Source: Oscillospiraceae bacterium MB08-C2-2
GTDB lineage: Bacteria; Bacillota; Clostridia; Oscillospirales; Ruminococcaceae
Length of the DNA: 64,000 nucleotides
NCBI GenBank assembly: GCA_035621215.1
Contig: CP141729.1
Span: 1,262,944-1,326,943 of the forward strand
Direction of reading: 5' to 3'
A program made the translations under genes and the position numbers. The notes under the pieces are model-generated. The model saw nothing but the letters and a program-made list of their open reading frames with translations. It was not told the origin of the DNA and searched no databases. Every line of letters starts with the position of its first letter. Within the stretch, counting starts at the first letter, position 1. This document shows positions 1 to 7,290 of this stretch, piece by piece.

Positions 1-435
1 AACTCCAGTTATAAATGACAAATTGTTCTTTTGTGGCGGCTCGGCGGTAGCAAGGCGTTTCCAAGGCTGCCATGTTAGCCCTACCGCTGTGCGCATATAC
101 ATCGTATTTTTTACAGCGTTTGAAACACCCATTGCTATCTGTGTGCCATAACCTCCCGCGCCTCCGGTCAGATAAGATATGTGAAAATCATTTCCCGAAA
201 CCGGTAGATTACTGGCGTGTCTGCTCACACTCCCAACATAGGGGTACGGTGTGTCAGGTGCATCGTACAATGCCTGCGACATGGCCATAAATTTCACAGT
301 ATCGTTTATGTTCACCTTATTTGCCAATTGTGAATCAACAGCAGTAAAAGCATCGTTATAATCCCTCATACTGGGCTTGTCGTTCGCCTCCCATTGCGGG
401 AGATTATAGTTGGCTGTTTTCTTTGAGTAAGACAT
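1..435 (-). CDS. phage tail-fibre-like protein, cut by the window edge
   Basis: The start is ATG at 435 (MSYSKKTANYNLPQW) behind AGGAGG, and reading continues off the left edge, so only the N-terminal 145 residues are seen. The first about 40 residues are nearly identical to those of the genes at 685-1425 and 53505-54020, including the NLPQW and DKPS motifs and a VDSQLANKVN segment. After that the sequence diverges. A later WQPWKRLATAEPP segment matches the WSGWKELATAEP segment of the next copy. The fold type (short N-terminal adaptor, variable receptor-type C-terminus) is that of phage tail fibres, but no other phage structural gene is nearby. Which particle or surface it serves is unknown. 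Its leader keeps the ribosome binding site and a degraded form of the leader hairpin seen in other copies, and is then interrupted by a TnpB remnant. Confidence 0.75.
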   Translation of the reverse strand, partial: MSYSKKTANYNLPQWEANDKPSMRDYNDAFTAVDSQLANKVNINDTVKFMAMSQALYDAPDTPYPYVGSVSRHASNLPVSGNDFHISYLTGGAGGYGTQIAMGVSNAVKNTMYMRTAVGLTWQPWKRLATAEPPQKNNLSFITGV

Positions 436-497
436 ATTTGAAATTCCTCCTAAAGTGTAAAGTAGCACATCAATTAGAATGCGCTTTTGAAAAGAAT

Positions 498-677
498 ATG
501 CATACTTGGAGCTTCTACCGTCTGGCACACTACATCGAATACAAAGCAAGGCTGGTGAGTATCACAGTGGAATATGTAAACCCTGCCTATACCAGCCAAA
601 CCCGACCGGCCTGCGGGGAACGAAACCACGCAAAGGACAGATTGTATCAATATCTGAATTTGACTTTAAAAACTTGA
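498..677 (+). pseudogene. TnpB (IS605 OrfB) C-terminal remnant
   Basis: The plus-strand reading contains WSFYRLAHYIEYKARL, then VEYVNPAYTSQTRPACGERN. This is the helix and zinc-finger end typical of IS200/IS605 OrfB proteins (usual form YTSQTCPxCG). The first finger cysteine is replaced by Arg (TRPACG), there is no upstream RuvC region, and the frame closes at 677. It is a dead 3' fragment lying between two fibre genes. It appears to have replaced the promoter and part of the leader hairpin of the gene at 1-435. Confidence 0.65.
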
Positions 678-684
678 CATATAT

Positions 685-1425
685 CTATTTTGCCAAAAAT
701 GTAGCATTAAAATATAGCCTTTTTATAGTCGATGGAAAATACACCTCAACACTTCCATCTAAGCGTATATAAGCATGCCCATAATTGCTGGTATTCCCAC
801 TCAATTCACGTGCAAGGCATATACACATAATATTTCTGCTGGGGCGGTATCCTTCAGGTAATGTTGCAATGATAGAACCGGATATTATATCACCAGCATC
901 TTTTCGCATACAATCGATATTGAGGGACACAACTTTATCTTGGGATTTAAAGTATGTAGATTCTCCTGCACTTTTATACTCGGTAGCAAAAGGAATGGCA
1001 AGTTCTTGTAGAGGCTCGGCGGTAGCGAGTTCTTTCCATCCGCTCCACGTGCTGTTGTAGCGAGTGCCGAAATATATTCGCTTATAATATAGGCTAATAG
1101 CAATGCAAGTTTGATATTTGTCGCTTTCCGAGGTCAAGGGATTGAGAATAAACGTATACCAACCCACACCGCCGCCCACAACTGTAGGAGCGTTGGTGAC
1201 ATTCGATCCGCAATACCATCCACCTGCATTTTTGGCCATAACAGTCAACCAGTCTTGGTTTGAGATATCGCTTGCGGCTTCACCCAGCCCATATCCTACA
1301 TTTACCTTATTTGTCAATTGTGAATCAACGGCAGTGAAAGCTTCATTATAATCCCTCATACTAGGCTTGTCGTTCGGCTCCCATTGCGGGAGATTATAGT
1401 TGGCTGTTTTCTTTGAGTAAGACAT
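685..1425 (-). CDS. phage tail-fibre-like protein
   Basis: 246 residues from ATG 1425. A TTG two codons upstream is in frame but is not conserved in the copy at 435, so ATG is preferred; AGGAGG lies 10 bases upstream. Residues 1-42 are the shared adaptor (YNLPQWEPNDKPSM, then VDSQLTNKVN). The middle is unique, then WSGWKELATAEP. The end carries ATLPEGYRPSRNIM, a motif common at the C-terminal domain of Firmicute tail fibres and repeated here at 53281-53310 and in the gene at 53505-54020. It is monocistronic, with its own promoter and leader (1455-1553). The role is inferred: a receptor-binding or adhesion-type fibre, orphaned from a phage. Confidence 0.75.
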   Translation of the reverse strand: MSYSKKTANYNLPQWEPNDKPSMRDYNEAFTAVDSQLTNKVNVGYGLGEAASDISNQDWLTVMAKNAGGWYCGSNVTNAPTVVGGGVGWYTFILNPLTSESDKYQTCIAISLYYKRIYFGTRYNSTWSGWKELATAEPLQELAIPFATEYKSAGESTYFKSQDKVVSLNIDCMRKDAGDIISGSIIATLPEGYRPSRNIMCICLARELSGNTSNYGHAYIRLDGSVEVYFPSTIKRLYFNATFLAK

Positions 1426-1454
1426 ATTCAAAATTCCTCCTAAAGTGTAAAGTA

Positions 1455-1491
1455 GCGCATAAATCCGAATGCGCTTTTCGGATTTACACGC
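1455..1491 (-). promoter_or_regulatory. leader hairpin of fibre gene
   Basis: Perfect 9-bp arms AAATCCGAA (1461-1469) and TTCGGATTT (1477-1485) with partly complementary flanks GCGCAT / ACACGC. It lies in the 5' leader, about 30 bases upstream of the Shine-Dalgarno. The same element occurs at 54771-54817 with a perfect 20-bp stem, so it is a conserved part of the cassette. The function is unknown; an RNA leader structure acting on translation or termination is possible. Confidence 0.6.
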
Positions 1492-1504
1492 CGTTTTAAT
1501 TTAT

Positions 1505-1553
1505 AAACATATGTTCTATATTAAATTATAGCATTGAAATTTTACTATGTAAA
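1505..1553 (-). promoter_or_regulatory. fibre-gene promoter with LexA-like palindrome
   Basis: On the minus strand the -35 is TTTACA (1548-1553), the spacer is 17 bases and the -10 is TATAAT (1525-1530). Just downstream, at the expected start region, lies GAACATATGTTT (1505-1516). This differs by one base from a Gram-positive SOS box (GAACnnnnGTTC, with the favoured ACATATGT core). The position would suit repression. Confidence 0.6.
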
Positions 1554-1633
1554 CAGTTAATTAAAAATAAGATTTTTTACGCTCAACAACAGTTTGCAAA
1601 AATAACCCCATATATTAGCGCCTTTAAATTTAG

Positions 1634-1661
1634 AAAAAGCCCCGCATCATTGCGGGGCTTT
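1634..1661 (-). terminator. terminator after the SRAP gene
   Basis: Hairpin AAAGCCCCGCA / TGCGGGGCTTT (1636-1646 and 1651-1661) directly after the SRAP stop codon. On the minus strand the stem is followed by a T-run. Confidence 0.8.
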
Positions 1662-1662
1662 G

Positions 1663-2280
1663 TTATGCAGGTATTCGTTTAAGCTGAATATTTTGCCTGT
1701 CAAATATCTTATCAAAGTCTGCGTTTTCAGAAAGCCATTCACTTTGTTTGTCAGCTCGCAGCACTACCGGCATACGTTCATGGATATCGGATATCGATTT
1801 ATTGGCTGCTGTCGTGAGGATTACAAATCGAGGAATGTCTTCTCCCTTAAACTGCTTATAAATCCCGGCCATATACAGAGCCTTTTGCTCTTGTAGAGTA
1901 AACAGGTATTTATTTTTATTACCTTTAGTCTTAGGGGTTTCAAATAATGTTAATTGGCTATTTTCTTCTCCCCATTCATAAAAGCCAGTGGAGGGAATCA
2001 CACAGCGCCAAGCAATCACACTATCCCGAAACATTTTCTTTTCGGTGATTGTTTCGGCCATTGCGTTAATAATCACACCCGAACCCTTAAAATGAGGGAA
2101 GCCCCATTGCATGATAGTTGGGATCTGCTGCCCCCCTTCGGCAGCAATAACCGGTGCTATGTTGGTTGGGTATATTTCGCCTGTTTTAATTGATTGGCCA
2201 TAGAGCTTATCGCTAACCTCTTGAATAATCTGTTGAATCTCTTTTGCTTCTGCCGCAGTAAAACTGTAACGTCCACACAT
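1663..2280 (-). CDS. SRAP (YedK/HMCES-family) abasic-site-binding protein
   Basis: 205 residues beginning MCGRYSF, the family hallmark. After removal of Met, Cys2 is the catalytic residue that forms a thiazolidine crosslink with abasic sites in single-stranded DNA. Further family motifs are NAMAETITEKKMFR (about residues 92-105), the RCVIPSTGFYEWG segment (about 111-123) and ILTTAANKSISDIHERMPVVL (about 153-173), which holds the conserved His of the HxRMP motif. Length is normal for the bacterial family. It sits in a block with a dinB gene and other accessory genes, the usual SOS-associated setting. No canonical LexA box was found upstream of it (2281-2400). Confidence 0.93.
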   Translation of the reverse strand: MCGRYSFTAAEAKEIQQIIQEVSDKLYGQSIKTGEIYPTNIAPVIAAEGGQQIPTIMQWGFPHFKGSGVIINAMAETITEKKMFRDSVIAWRCVIPSTGFYEWGEENSQLTLFETPKTKGNKNKYLFTLQEQKALYMAGIYKQFKGEDIPRFVILTTAANKSISDIHERMPVVLRADKQSEWLSENADFDKIFDRQNIQLKRIPA

Positions 2281-2356
2281 ATTCGCTCTCCTCGATTTTG
2301 ACTCGTTTGTACCCTTTATGACTAAATTCTTCCCTGTTATTTTTATAATACTACCC

Positions 2357-2386
2357 TTGTTAGTATGAATTGATATGGGGTATAAT
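2357..2386 (+). promoter_or_regulatory. promoter for the toroid-TOPRIM gene
   Basis: TTGTTA (2357-2362), 18-base spacer, TATAAT (2381-2386), about 115 bases upstream of the ATG. The leader ends with a GTGAGGT ribosome binding site about 7 bases before the start. Confidence 0.6.
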
Positions 2387-2500
2387 GGAATAAGTTTACA
2401 TATATACGAAAATCGTTCAATGCTATGTTAGTACCGTAATGCACAGTTCAGGTAACTACAAGTTAGGCGAAAATAATCGGTAAATAGTGAGGTCGTATAA

Positions 2501-4483
2501 ATGAACTATTTGGATGTTGAAAAAATGGAGGCTTTCATTCAATCGGCAAATATCAGACAAATATCAAAAATATGGGTTAATACTGAAAATATAGTTTGTA
2601 CTTGGGGTATGTATACTCTTGAAGGATGCTTCCGCGCTATTGATATCTATATTCCTGAAATAAACGAATTCATTGACATAGCAAAAGTACAAAGTAAAGC
2701 CTATAAAAATAGAGAAGAAAGAAAGGGTATTAAGCCTGACAGGATAAAGCCACAAACATATGATTATTCACCTCTGGGATTTAAGTTAGAAGGTGTAGAA
2801 GATGTTTTCCCGGAAATCATTATCGTCAAAAATAAATTCCGAAAAGCTTTTATGACCGTCCCATCTGGTGTGGAAAAAGCTGAAGCATGGCTTTACCCCT
2901 CAGCATTAAATGCGGGAGCAGATTCTGATGTTGAAGCGCTTATATACTTTAAAAGTCAGGGTGAATCGTTTGTTTCATCAAATGATTTAAGCGAAACATG
3001 GAGAAAAGCAATCTGTTCTGACGTTGAAAGAGGGTATATATATAATAAGGATGCAAAAATTATAGAGAAAGCTAAGAAAAAAGATATATCATTGGTTGAG
3101 CTTGCAGATCTATTTGAACATTCAATTATGCACCCATGTTTTCTAAGTGCCCGAGATGAAGAAGAAGATTTTATATATTCAACTTTTTTTAGAGCAATGG
3201 AATGGTTTCAACTGAATGAATACGAACCATGGGCTAATATCTACGCTCAAGAAATATCAACGTTGTATCAAGGTGGAGTTGACCAAGGCTATTCATTGTT
3301 ACCGTTGTTTTATTATTGTAGATCAGACTTGTTGTTAAGTAAAGCTTCAAAGTTTGGGTTAGAAGCTCTATTATATGGATTATGCGTGGGAAATATTGAT
3401 TCCTCTAAGCCGTGGAAGCAGTATTGGGATGAACCAGACAAAGCTAAAAGAGATGCTACTTACGTTGATTATGTGCCAACTGCTAGTGTAATTGCTTTCG
3501 CTTGGCAACGTATCAACCCAACAAATATAAACAAAGAAGTTTTGGATCAAGCACTATTATTATTGTTCCAAACTCAATTGGTATCAGGAGCTTGGCCGTT
3601 GACGTCAGACGATGATAAAGGAAGCATTTTCTCAACTTGTTTAGCAATGACAGCCTTATCTGTAACAAAACCCACAGGATATCAGAGGTATGTTGATAGA
3701 TCCAAAGAATGGCTATTAAGTCAGCAAAATGAAGTTGGCTGCTGGTATATTCAGGGCGCTCCAGCGATAATGATTAATATTTTGTGCCTTGAAGCCATAA
3801 GGCTGGCCGAAGGTAGCAAACATGTAACATATTTGGTTAAAGACTATCAAATTGACACCTCTCTCTTTACCACCAGCATTAGAAAACAAACCGATAAATT
3901 TATAATTTTTTGTGAGGGCAATTCTGGCTCAATGAAAAATTCAAATTTTGATGAAAAGTGCTATACCAAAATTTTTTCATTAGAGTTTCCAAACTCAGTA
4001 TTTTGCTCAGTTGGCTCATGTAAAGATATAGAGTCAGACGATAAATTGTTGTTCGAAACAATTAAAAAAGTAAACCCTTATCACATAATCATTAAGCTGA
4101 TAGATAGAGATGATCGAAGCTTGGAAGAAATTGAAGTACTTAAACTGCAAGGAATAACGGTACTATCTTTACGTGAACTTGAGTCTTACTTGCTCGAAGA
4201 TGAAATTATTGAAAAATTATGTATGGTTTGTGATAAACTAGAAAAAGCCGATGAAATTAAAGTAATCAAAGCCGACGCATTAAGACAGTCTATTACTCGT
4301 GGTAATCCTACAGATGATTTAAAGTCCGCAGCTGGTTTGTTTTTTACTGAGACGAAGAAAGCTTTAGGGTTAATACAATGCGGAAATGATACGGTGTCTT
4401 TTTTGCGTGATACAATGGCTCCCCTACTGACCGAAGAAACCAATACCTATAAACTCCTCAGGAAAGATATTTTTGGTATTTAA
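2501..4483 (+). CDS. uncharacterised alpha/alpha-toroid plus TOPRIM-domain protein
   Basis: 660 residues. The N-terminal about 220 residues are not recognised. The centre (about 225-440) is all-helical and carries two QW-type motifs (Q-x3-G-x-W): QLVSGAW at 359-365 and QNEVGCW at 409-415. Each follows a helix, as in the alpha/alpha-toroid of terpene-cyclase and prenyltransferase-like proteins. No DxDD or DCTAE-type cyclase catalytic motif is seen. The C-terminal part (about 465-580) resembles the TOPRIM domain of OLD-family nucleases: FIIFCEGNSGS with the motif-1 Glu at 472, SVGSC at 503-507, IKLIDRDDRS with Asp 535 and 537, and a GITVLSLRELESYLL tail. Unlike OLD proteins there is no ATPase. 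The gene stands alone with its own promoter between a SRAP gene and the dinB module. A DNA-cleaving or DNA-processing role, perhaps in defence, is inference only. Confidence 0.6.
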   Translation: MNYLDVEKMEAFIQSANIRQISKIWVNTENIVCTWGMYTLEGCFRAIDIYIPEINEFIDIAKVQSKAYKNREERKGIKPDRIKPQTYDYSPLGFKLEGVEDVFPEIIIVKNKFRKAFMTVPSGVEKAEAWLYPSALNAGADSDVEALIYFKSQGESFVSSNDLSETWRKAICSDVERGYIYNKDAKIIEKAKKKDISLVELADLFEHSIMHPCFLSARDEEEDFIYSTFFRAMEWFQLNEYEPWANIYAQEISTLYQGGVDQGYSLLPLFYYCRSDLLLSKASKFGLEALLYGLCVGNIDSSKPWKQYWDEPDKAKRDATYVDYVPTASVIAFAWQRINPTNINKEVLDQALLLLFQTQLVSGAWPLTSDDDKGSIFSTCLAMTALSVTKPTGYQRYVDRSKEWLLSQQNEVGCWYIQGAPAIMINILCLEAIRLAEGSKHVTYLVKDYQIDTSLFTTSIRKQTDKFIIFCEGNSGSMKNSNFDEKCYTKIFSLEFPNSVFCSVGSCKDIESDDKLLFETIKKVNPYHIIIKLIDRDDRSLEEIEVLKLQGITVLSLRELESYLLEDEIIEKLCMVCDKLEKADEIKVIKADALRQSITRGNPTDDLKSAAGLFFTETKKALGLIQCGNDTVSFLRDTMAPLLTEETNTYKLLRKDIFGI

Positions 4484-4533
4484 TAAGCAATATTTATGAA
4501 TAAACACAGTCTATAATATAAAAATTATGAGCA

Positions 4534-4851
4534 CTAAGTTGTATTACCTTGCAGGTCTACGCAGCAATGTTGTTGCTTCTCTTCCACAAACCAAACCTCA
4601 GGCTCAGCTCCGATTTCCAGAAATAGTTTTGTGTTTTGCCGGTATATGTTCTCCTCCTCATTTGACAAAAAAACATTGTAACAAAGGCCAATTCCGCCCG
4701 CCTTGGTAGAGGCCCGCCGCTCAGGTTTGCTCGCTTTATCCACCTTGTACTTTTTTCCTTTATGATAAATATAAAGAGGGGTTATATTCCCAAATTCATC
4801 TCGATGTTCCACTACCCTGACGTTACATCGTACCCTTTTAACTTCCATCAT
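4534..4851 (-). CDS. small hypothetical protein downstream of dinB
   Basis: 105 residues, start ATG 4851 (a second ATG follows at once) behind GGAGGT. It is basic in the middle (KGKKYKVDKASKPERRAS) and acidic near the end, with a CC pair in the tail (HCCVDLQG). It shares strand with dinB, which ends 84 bases upstream, so it is probably the second gene of the LexA-controlled unit. The position recalls the small accessory genes beside Y-family polymerase genes in Firmicutes, but no YolD-type motif is visible and no function can be assigned. Confidence 0.6.
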   Translation of the reverse strand: MMEVKRVRCNVRVVEHRDEFGNITPLYIYHKGKKYKVDKASKPERRASTKAGGIGLCYNVFLSNEEENIYRQNTKLFLEIGAEPEVWFVEEKQQHCCVDLQGNTT

Positions 4852-4934
4852 TGGCCACCTCCATAATAAAATGCACTGTATGTGCTAATGCCTTATCCTA
4901 GGTGTCCAATTTGCATAAGATAAAAAAGCCTTTA

Positions 4935-6176
4935 TTAAAAATAACTGACCGGGTGTATAATATGGTCGGTCTTGGGTGCGAATCCCGTGAGCTTGGTATC
5001 CTGTAGCACAACGCCTCGCTGGATGCTATAAGGCCCAAAACGCTGTCGCAGGATATCAACCGCCCTTTCTATCTTTTCTTCTTTGTCCGCCCTTTTATTA
5101 TCCGCAAATATATCCAGCTGCACTGGTGCAGAATCCAGCATAAAGTCAGTTGCTTTAATTCCAACGCTCCGAATGCTATGTTTCCAAGGATACAATTGTC
5201 GGAATAATTCCATGGCTGTTTTAGCAATGTCGGTTACCAGCAAGGTGGGTTGCTTAGTTTTCCCTTGTTTGCCATAACCTATAAGCTCAGTATCGCGGAC
5301 ACTAATAGCAACAGTCCGGGCTTTAAAGCCATGTTCCCGCATCCGGGCAGCTACACTTTCGGATAGCACATATACCAGCATTTTAACCTCTTCTTCATTT
5401 TCTAGATCACGGATAGTTGTTTGACTATTCCCAATGGATTTAATAAAGCTTTCTTCACCGCATTTTGCGACTGGGGTAATGTCATAGCCATTTGCAAATG
5501 TCCAAAGAATTTCTCCCCACTTCCCCATTCGCTCCCTGAGCCACACCAGATCCATCTGAGCAAGCTCACCAATGGTATCAATGTAATGGCGGTGTAGCTT
5601 TTTACCGGTCTGCCTGCCCACATAGAGCAGATCAGAGGCAGGCAGACTCCAAGCCACTTGCGTGTAGTTTTCTTTGGATATGACTGTTACAGCATCGGGC
5701 TTTTTTATATCGCTGCCCAGCTTGGCAAAAATTTTGTTCCAGCTCACGCCCACCGATACCGTAACACCTAATTCAGCTTTAATCTGATTCCGGATTTTAT
5801 TAGCGATTGCTTCCCCGCTGCCGTAAAGACCGGTACTGCCGGTTACATCTAACCAAGCCTCATCGATGCCGAACGGCTCTATTTGATCGGTATACTGGCA
5901 ATAGATATCTCTGGCCATACGGCTAAAACGCAAGTAGCGATCAAAATTAGGAGGCACAAAGACGATCTTAGGACATTTTTGCCGGGCCTGCCATAAAGCC
6001 TCACCAGTCTGTACACCAAATCGTTTTGCCATTTGGTTCTTCGCCAGCACAATGCCGTGCCGCTGCTCTGGATCACCACCGACAGCTACCGGAAGATGAC
6101 GCAACTCCGGGCGGTACAGGCATTCGACAGATGCGTAAAAATTATTCATATCCACATGCAAAACAGAGCGATCCAA
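4935..6176 (-). CDS. dinB: Y-family DNA polymerase IV
   Basis: 413 residues; TTG start at 6176 with AGAGGTG 7 bases upstream. It performs translesion synthesis. The palm motifs are intact: VDMNNFYASVE with metal ligand Asp9, and PFGIDEAWLDVT with Asp105-Glu106. The thumb helix-hairpin-helix and little-finger regions follow. Near the C-terminus QLDIF (about residues 356-360) is a beta-clamp-binding motif. A LexA box lies between promoter and start, so SOS induction is expected. The usual chromosomal DinB is similar in length; this copy lies in the accessory block with SRAP. A UvrX/ImuB-type assignment was considered, but the complete DE active site and overall features fit DinB/Pol IV. Confidence 0.92.
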   Translation of the reverse strand: MDRSVLHVDMNNFYASVECLYRPELRHLPVAVGGDPEQRHGIVLAKNQMAKRFGVQTGEALWQARQKCPKIVFVPPNFDRYLRFSRMARDIYCQYTDQIEPFGIDEAWLDVTGSTGLYGSGEAIANKIRNQIKAELGVTVSVGVSWNKIFAKLGSDIKKPDAVTVISKENYTQVAWSLPASDLLYVGRQTGKKLHRHYIDTIGELAQMDLVWLRERMGKWGEILWTFANGYDITPVAKCGEESFIKSIGNSQTTIRDLENEEEVKMLVYVLSESVAARMREHGFKARTVAISVRDTELIGYGKQGKTKQPTLLVTDIAKTAMELFRQLYPWKHSIRSVGIKATDFMLDSAPVQLDIFADNKRADKEEKIERAVDILRQRFGPYSIQRGVVLQDTKLTGFAPKTDHIIHPVSYF

Positions 6177-6198
6177 AGCAGTTCACCTCTCAAAATAA

Positions 6199-6244
6199 GA
6201 ACAGTTGTTCCTGTTTAGTATAGCTAAATTCTAAAATAAAACAA
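6199..6244 (-). promoter_or_regulatory. dinB promoter with LexA box
   Basis: Minus-strand -35 TTGTTT (6239-6244), 16-base spacer, -10 TATACT (6217-6222), then GAACAACTGTTC (6199-6210). The last is a perfect GAAC-N4-GTTC SOS box placed at the start-site region. Confidence 0.8.
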
Positions 6245-6299
6245 GAGGCAATTGCTGGAACTCTGAAATCCCTGCATATTTTAAGCTTTTACAAAATAT

Positions 6300-6542
6300 T
6301 CGCTAATTTACCTAATTAGGTTTAGGGGGGCTGTCCCCCTCTGGAGGGCGTTGCCCTCCATTCACCCCCGCACCCGCTGGGGCTGTTCTTTTCTGAGAGA
6401 CATTTTGAGGAGAAAATCAAACAAAATAGCTTTGGGTTTTCACCGAGATAGAAATATAACCTACAGGTATAACAGTATTTTCTTTTCTTTATTGTCCGTA
6501 GCCTAAGTGGGTATAAATACAGATGCCCAATTATTTACCCAC
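6300..6542. other. non-coding GC-rich hairpin region
   Basis: No gene is seen here. At 6325-6382 there is a GC-rich block with small inverted repeats (GGGGGCTGTCCCCC and GGAGGGC-GTT-GCCCTCC) in otherwise AT-rich DNA. A shortened form of the same block (TTTAGGGGGGCTGTTCTTTT) lies at 40546-40563 in front of a second copy of conjugative-element sequence. Confidence 0.5.
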
Positions 6543-7268
6543 CTAAATTCTTAAAAAAACAGCCCTGCCCGGTTTTGCATAAAAGAGCCAGACGACGCTG
6601 CTATTTTTCGGTGCTGTAATCGGTACAACCACCCTGCGCTGAAAAGAAAAAAAGGCAGCCCACAGCTTTTCTGCTATGGACTGTCTTTTACTTTTGCGGT
6701 AAAGGGTTAAGAGTGCCTGCCGCTCCCAAAAGGATAGTACACGGAAATTGTTGCATCCAAAAGCCCCACAGAGCTTCAAATAGCGCTTTTTATGAAGTAG
6801 GCATAACCTAGACAGGCTTTTGATGGCCATGCGGATTCTTGGCTCTGAAATACCGCATCCTGCCGCTATGGTACTGGCGGAAGGGAAGCCTAAGCCTTTG
6901 GTATTTGCACAGCGCAGTATGTACAGGTACACGGCAAAATCACTTTTATTAATTTGGAGGCTAAATATGGCCTTTGGGAGCTTGAACCAGCCGCCTGATG
7001 GTCGACGAATACAATAGCTGTTGGATACACGGTATCCACAATAATACCGCTGCCGCTTTGTTACCAGTCCCTTTTCATTCAATCCGGACAGCGCATCCAT
7101 GATCGTATTGCGAGAGAGGCCTACAGCCGCTGCAATGGTGCTTTGCTTGATGGTTACATAAGGGAGCAGCCAGCATTTGCTGGAGAGATAACAATACACC
7201 AGCAGCTCGGAGCTGGTCAAGCCGTATTCAAAGATACTATTACTGATCTTTACAAAGCCTTTTTGCAT
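6543..7268 (-). CDS. winged-helix protein of the conjugative element
   Basis: 241 residues. Two helix-turn-helix regions are visible. The first (about residues 17-70) includes TIKQSTIAAAVGLSRNTIMDAL; the second (about 100-155) includes FPSASTIAAGCGISEPRIRMAI. This arrangement resembles replication-initiator-like or regulatory winged-helix proteins of clostridial integrative elements. The C-terminal about 60 residues are basic and aromatic and not recognised. The gene starts 22 bases downstream of the virD4-like gene on the same strand. A truncated second copy of its first about 55 residues lies at 40563-40720. A DNA-binding role is secure; the exact role is not. Confidence 0.7.
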   Translation of the reverse strand: MQKGFVKISNSIFEYGLTSSELLVYCYLSSKCWLLPYVTIKQSTIAAAVGLSRNTIMDALSGLNEKGLVTKRQRYYCGYRVSNSYCIRRPSGGWFKLPKAIFSLQINKSDFAVYLYILRCANTKGLGFPSASTIAAGCGISEPRIRMAIKSLSRLCLLHKKRYLKLCGAFGCNNFRVLSFWERQALLTLYRKSKRQSIAEKLWAAFFSFQRRVVVPITAPKNSSVVWLFYAKPGRAVFLRI

Positions 7269-7290
7269 AGCTGCTCACCCTTTCATTTTT

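Noticed and set aside
1-1431. An intact prophage tail module
   Set aside because: No tape-measure, baseplate, holin or lysin genes are present; only fibre-like genes with separate promoters.
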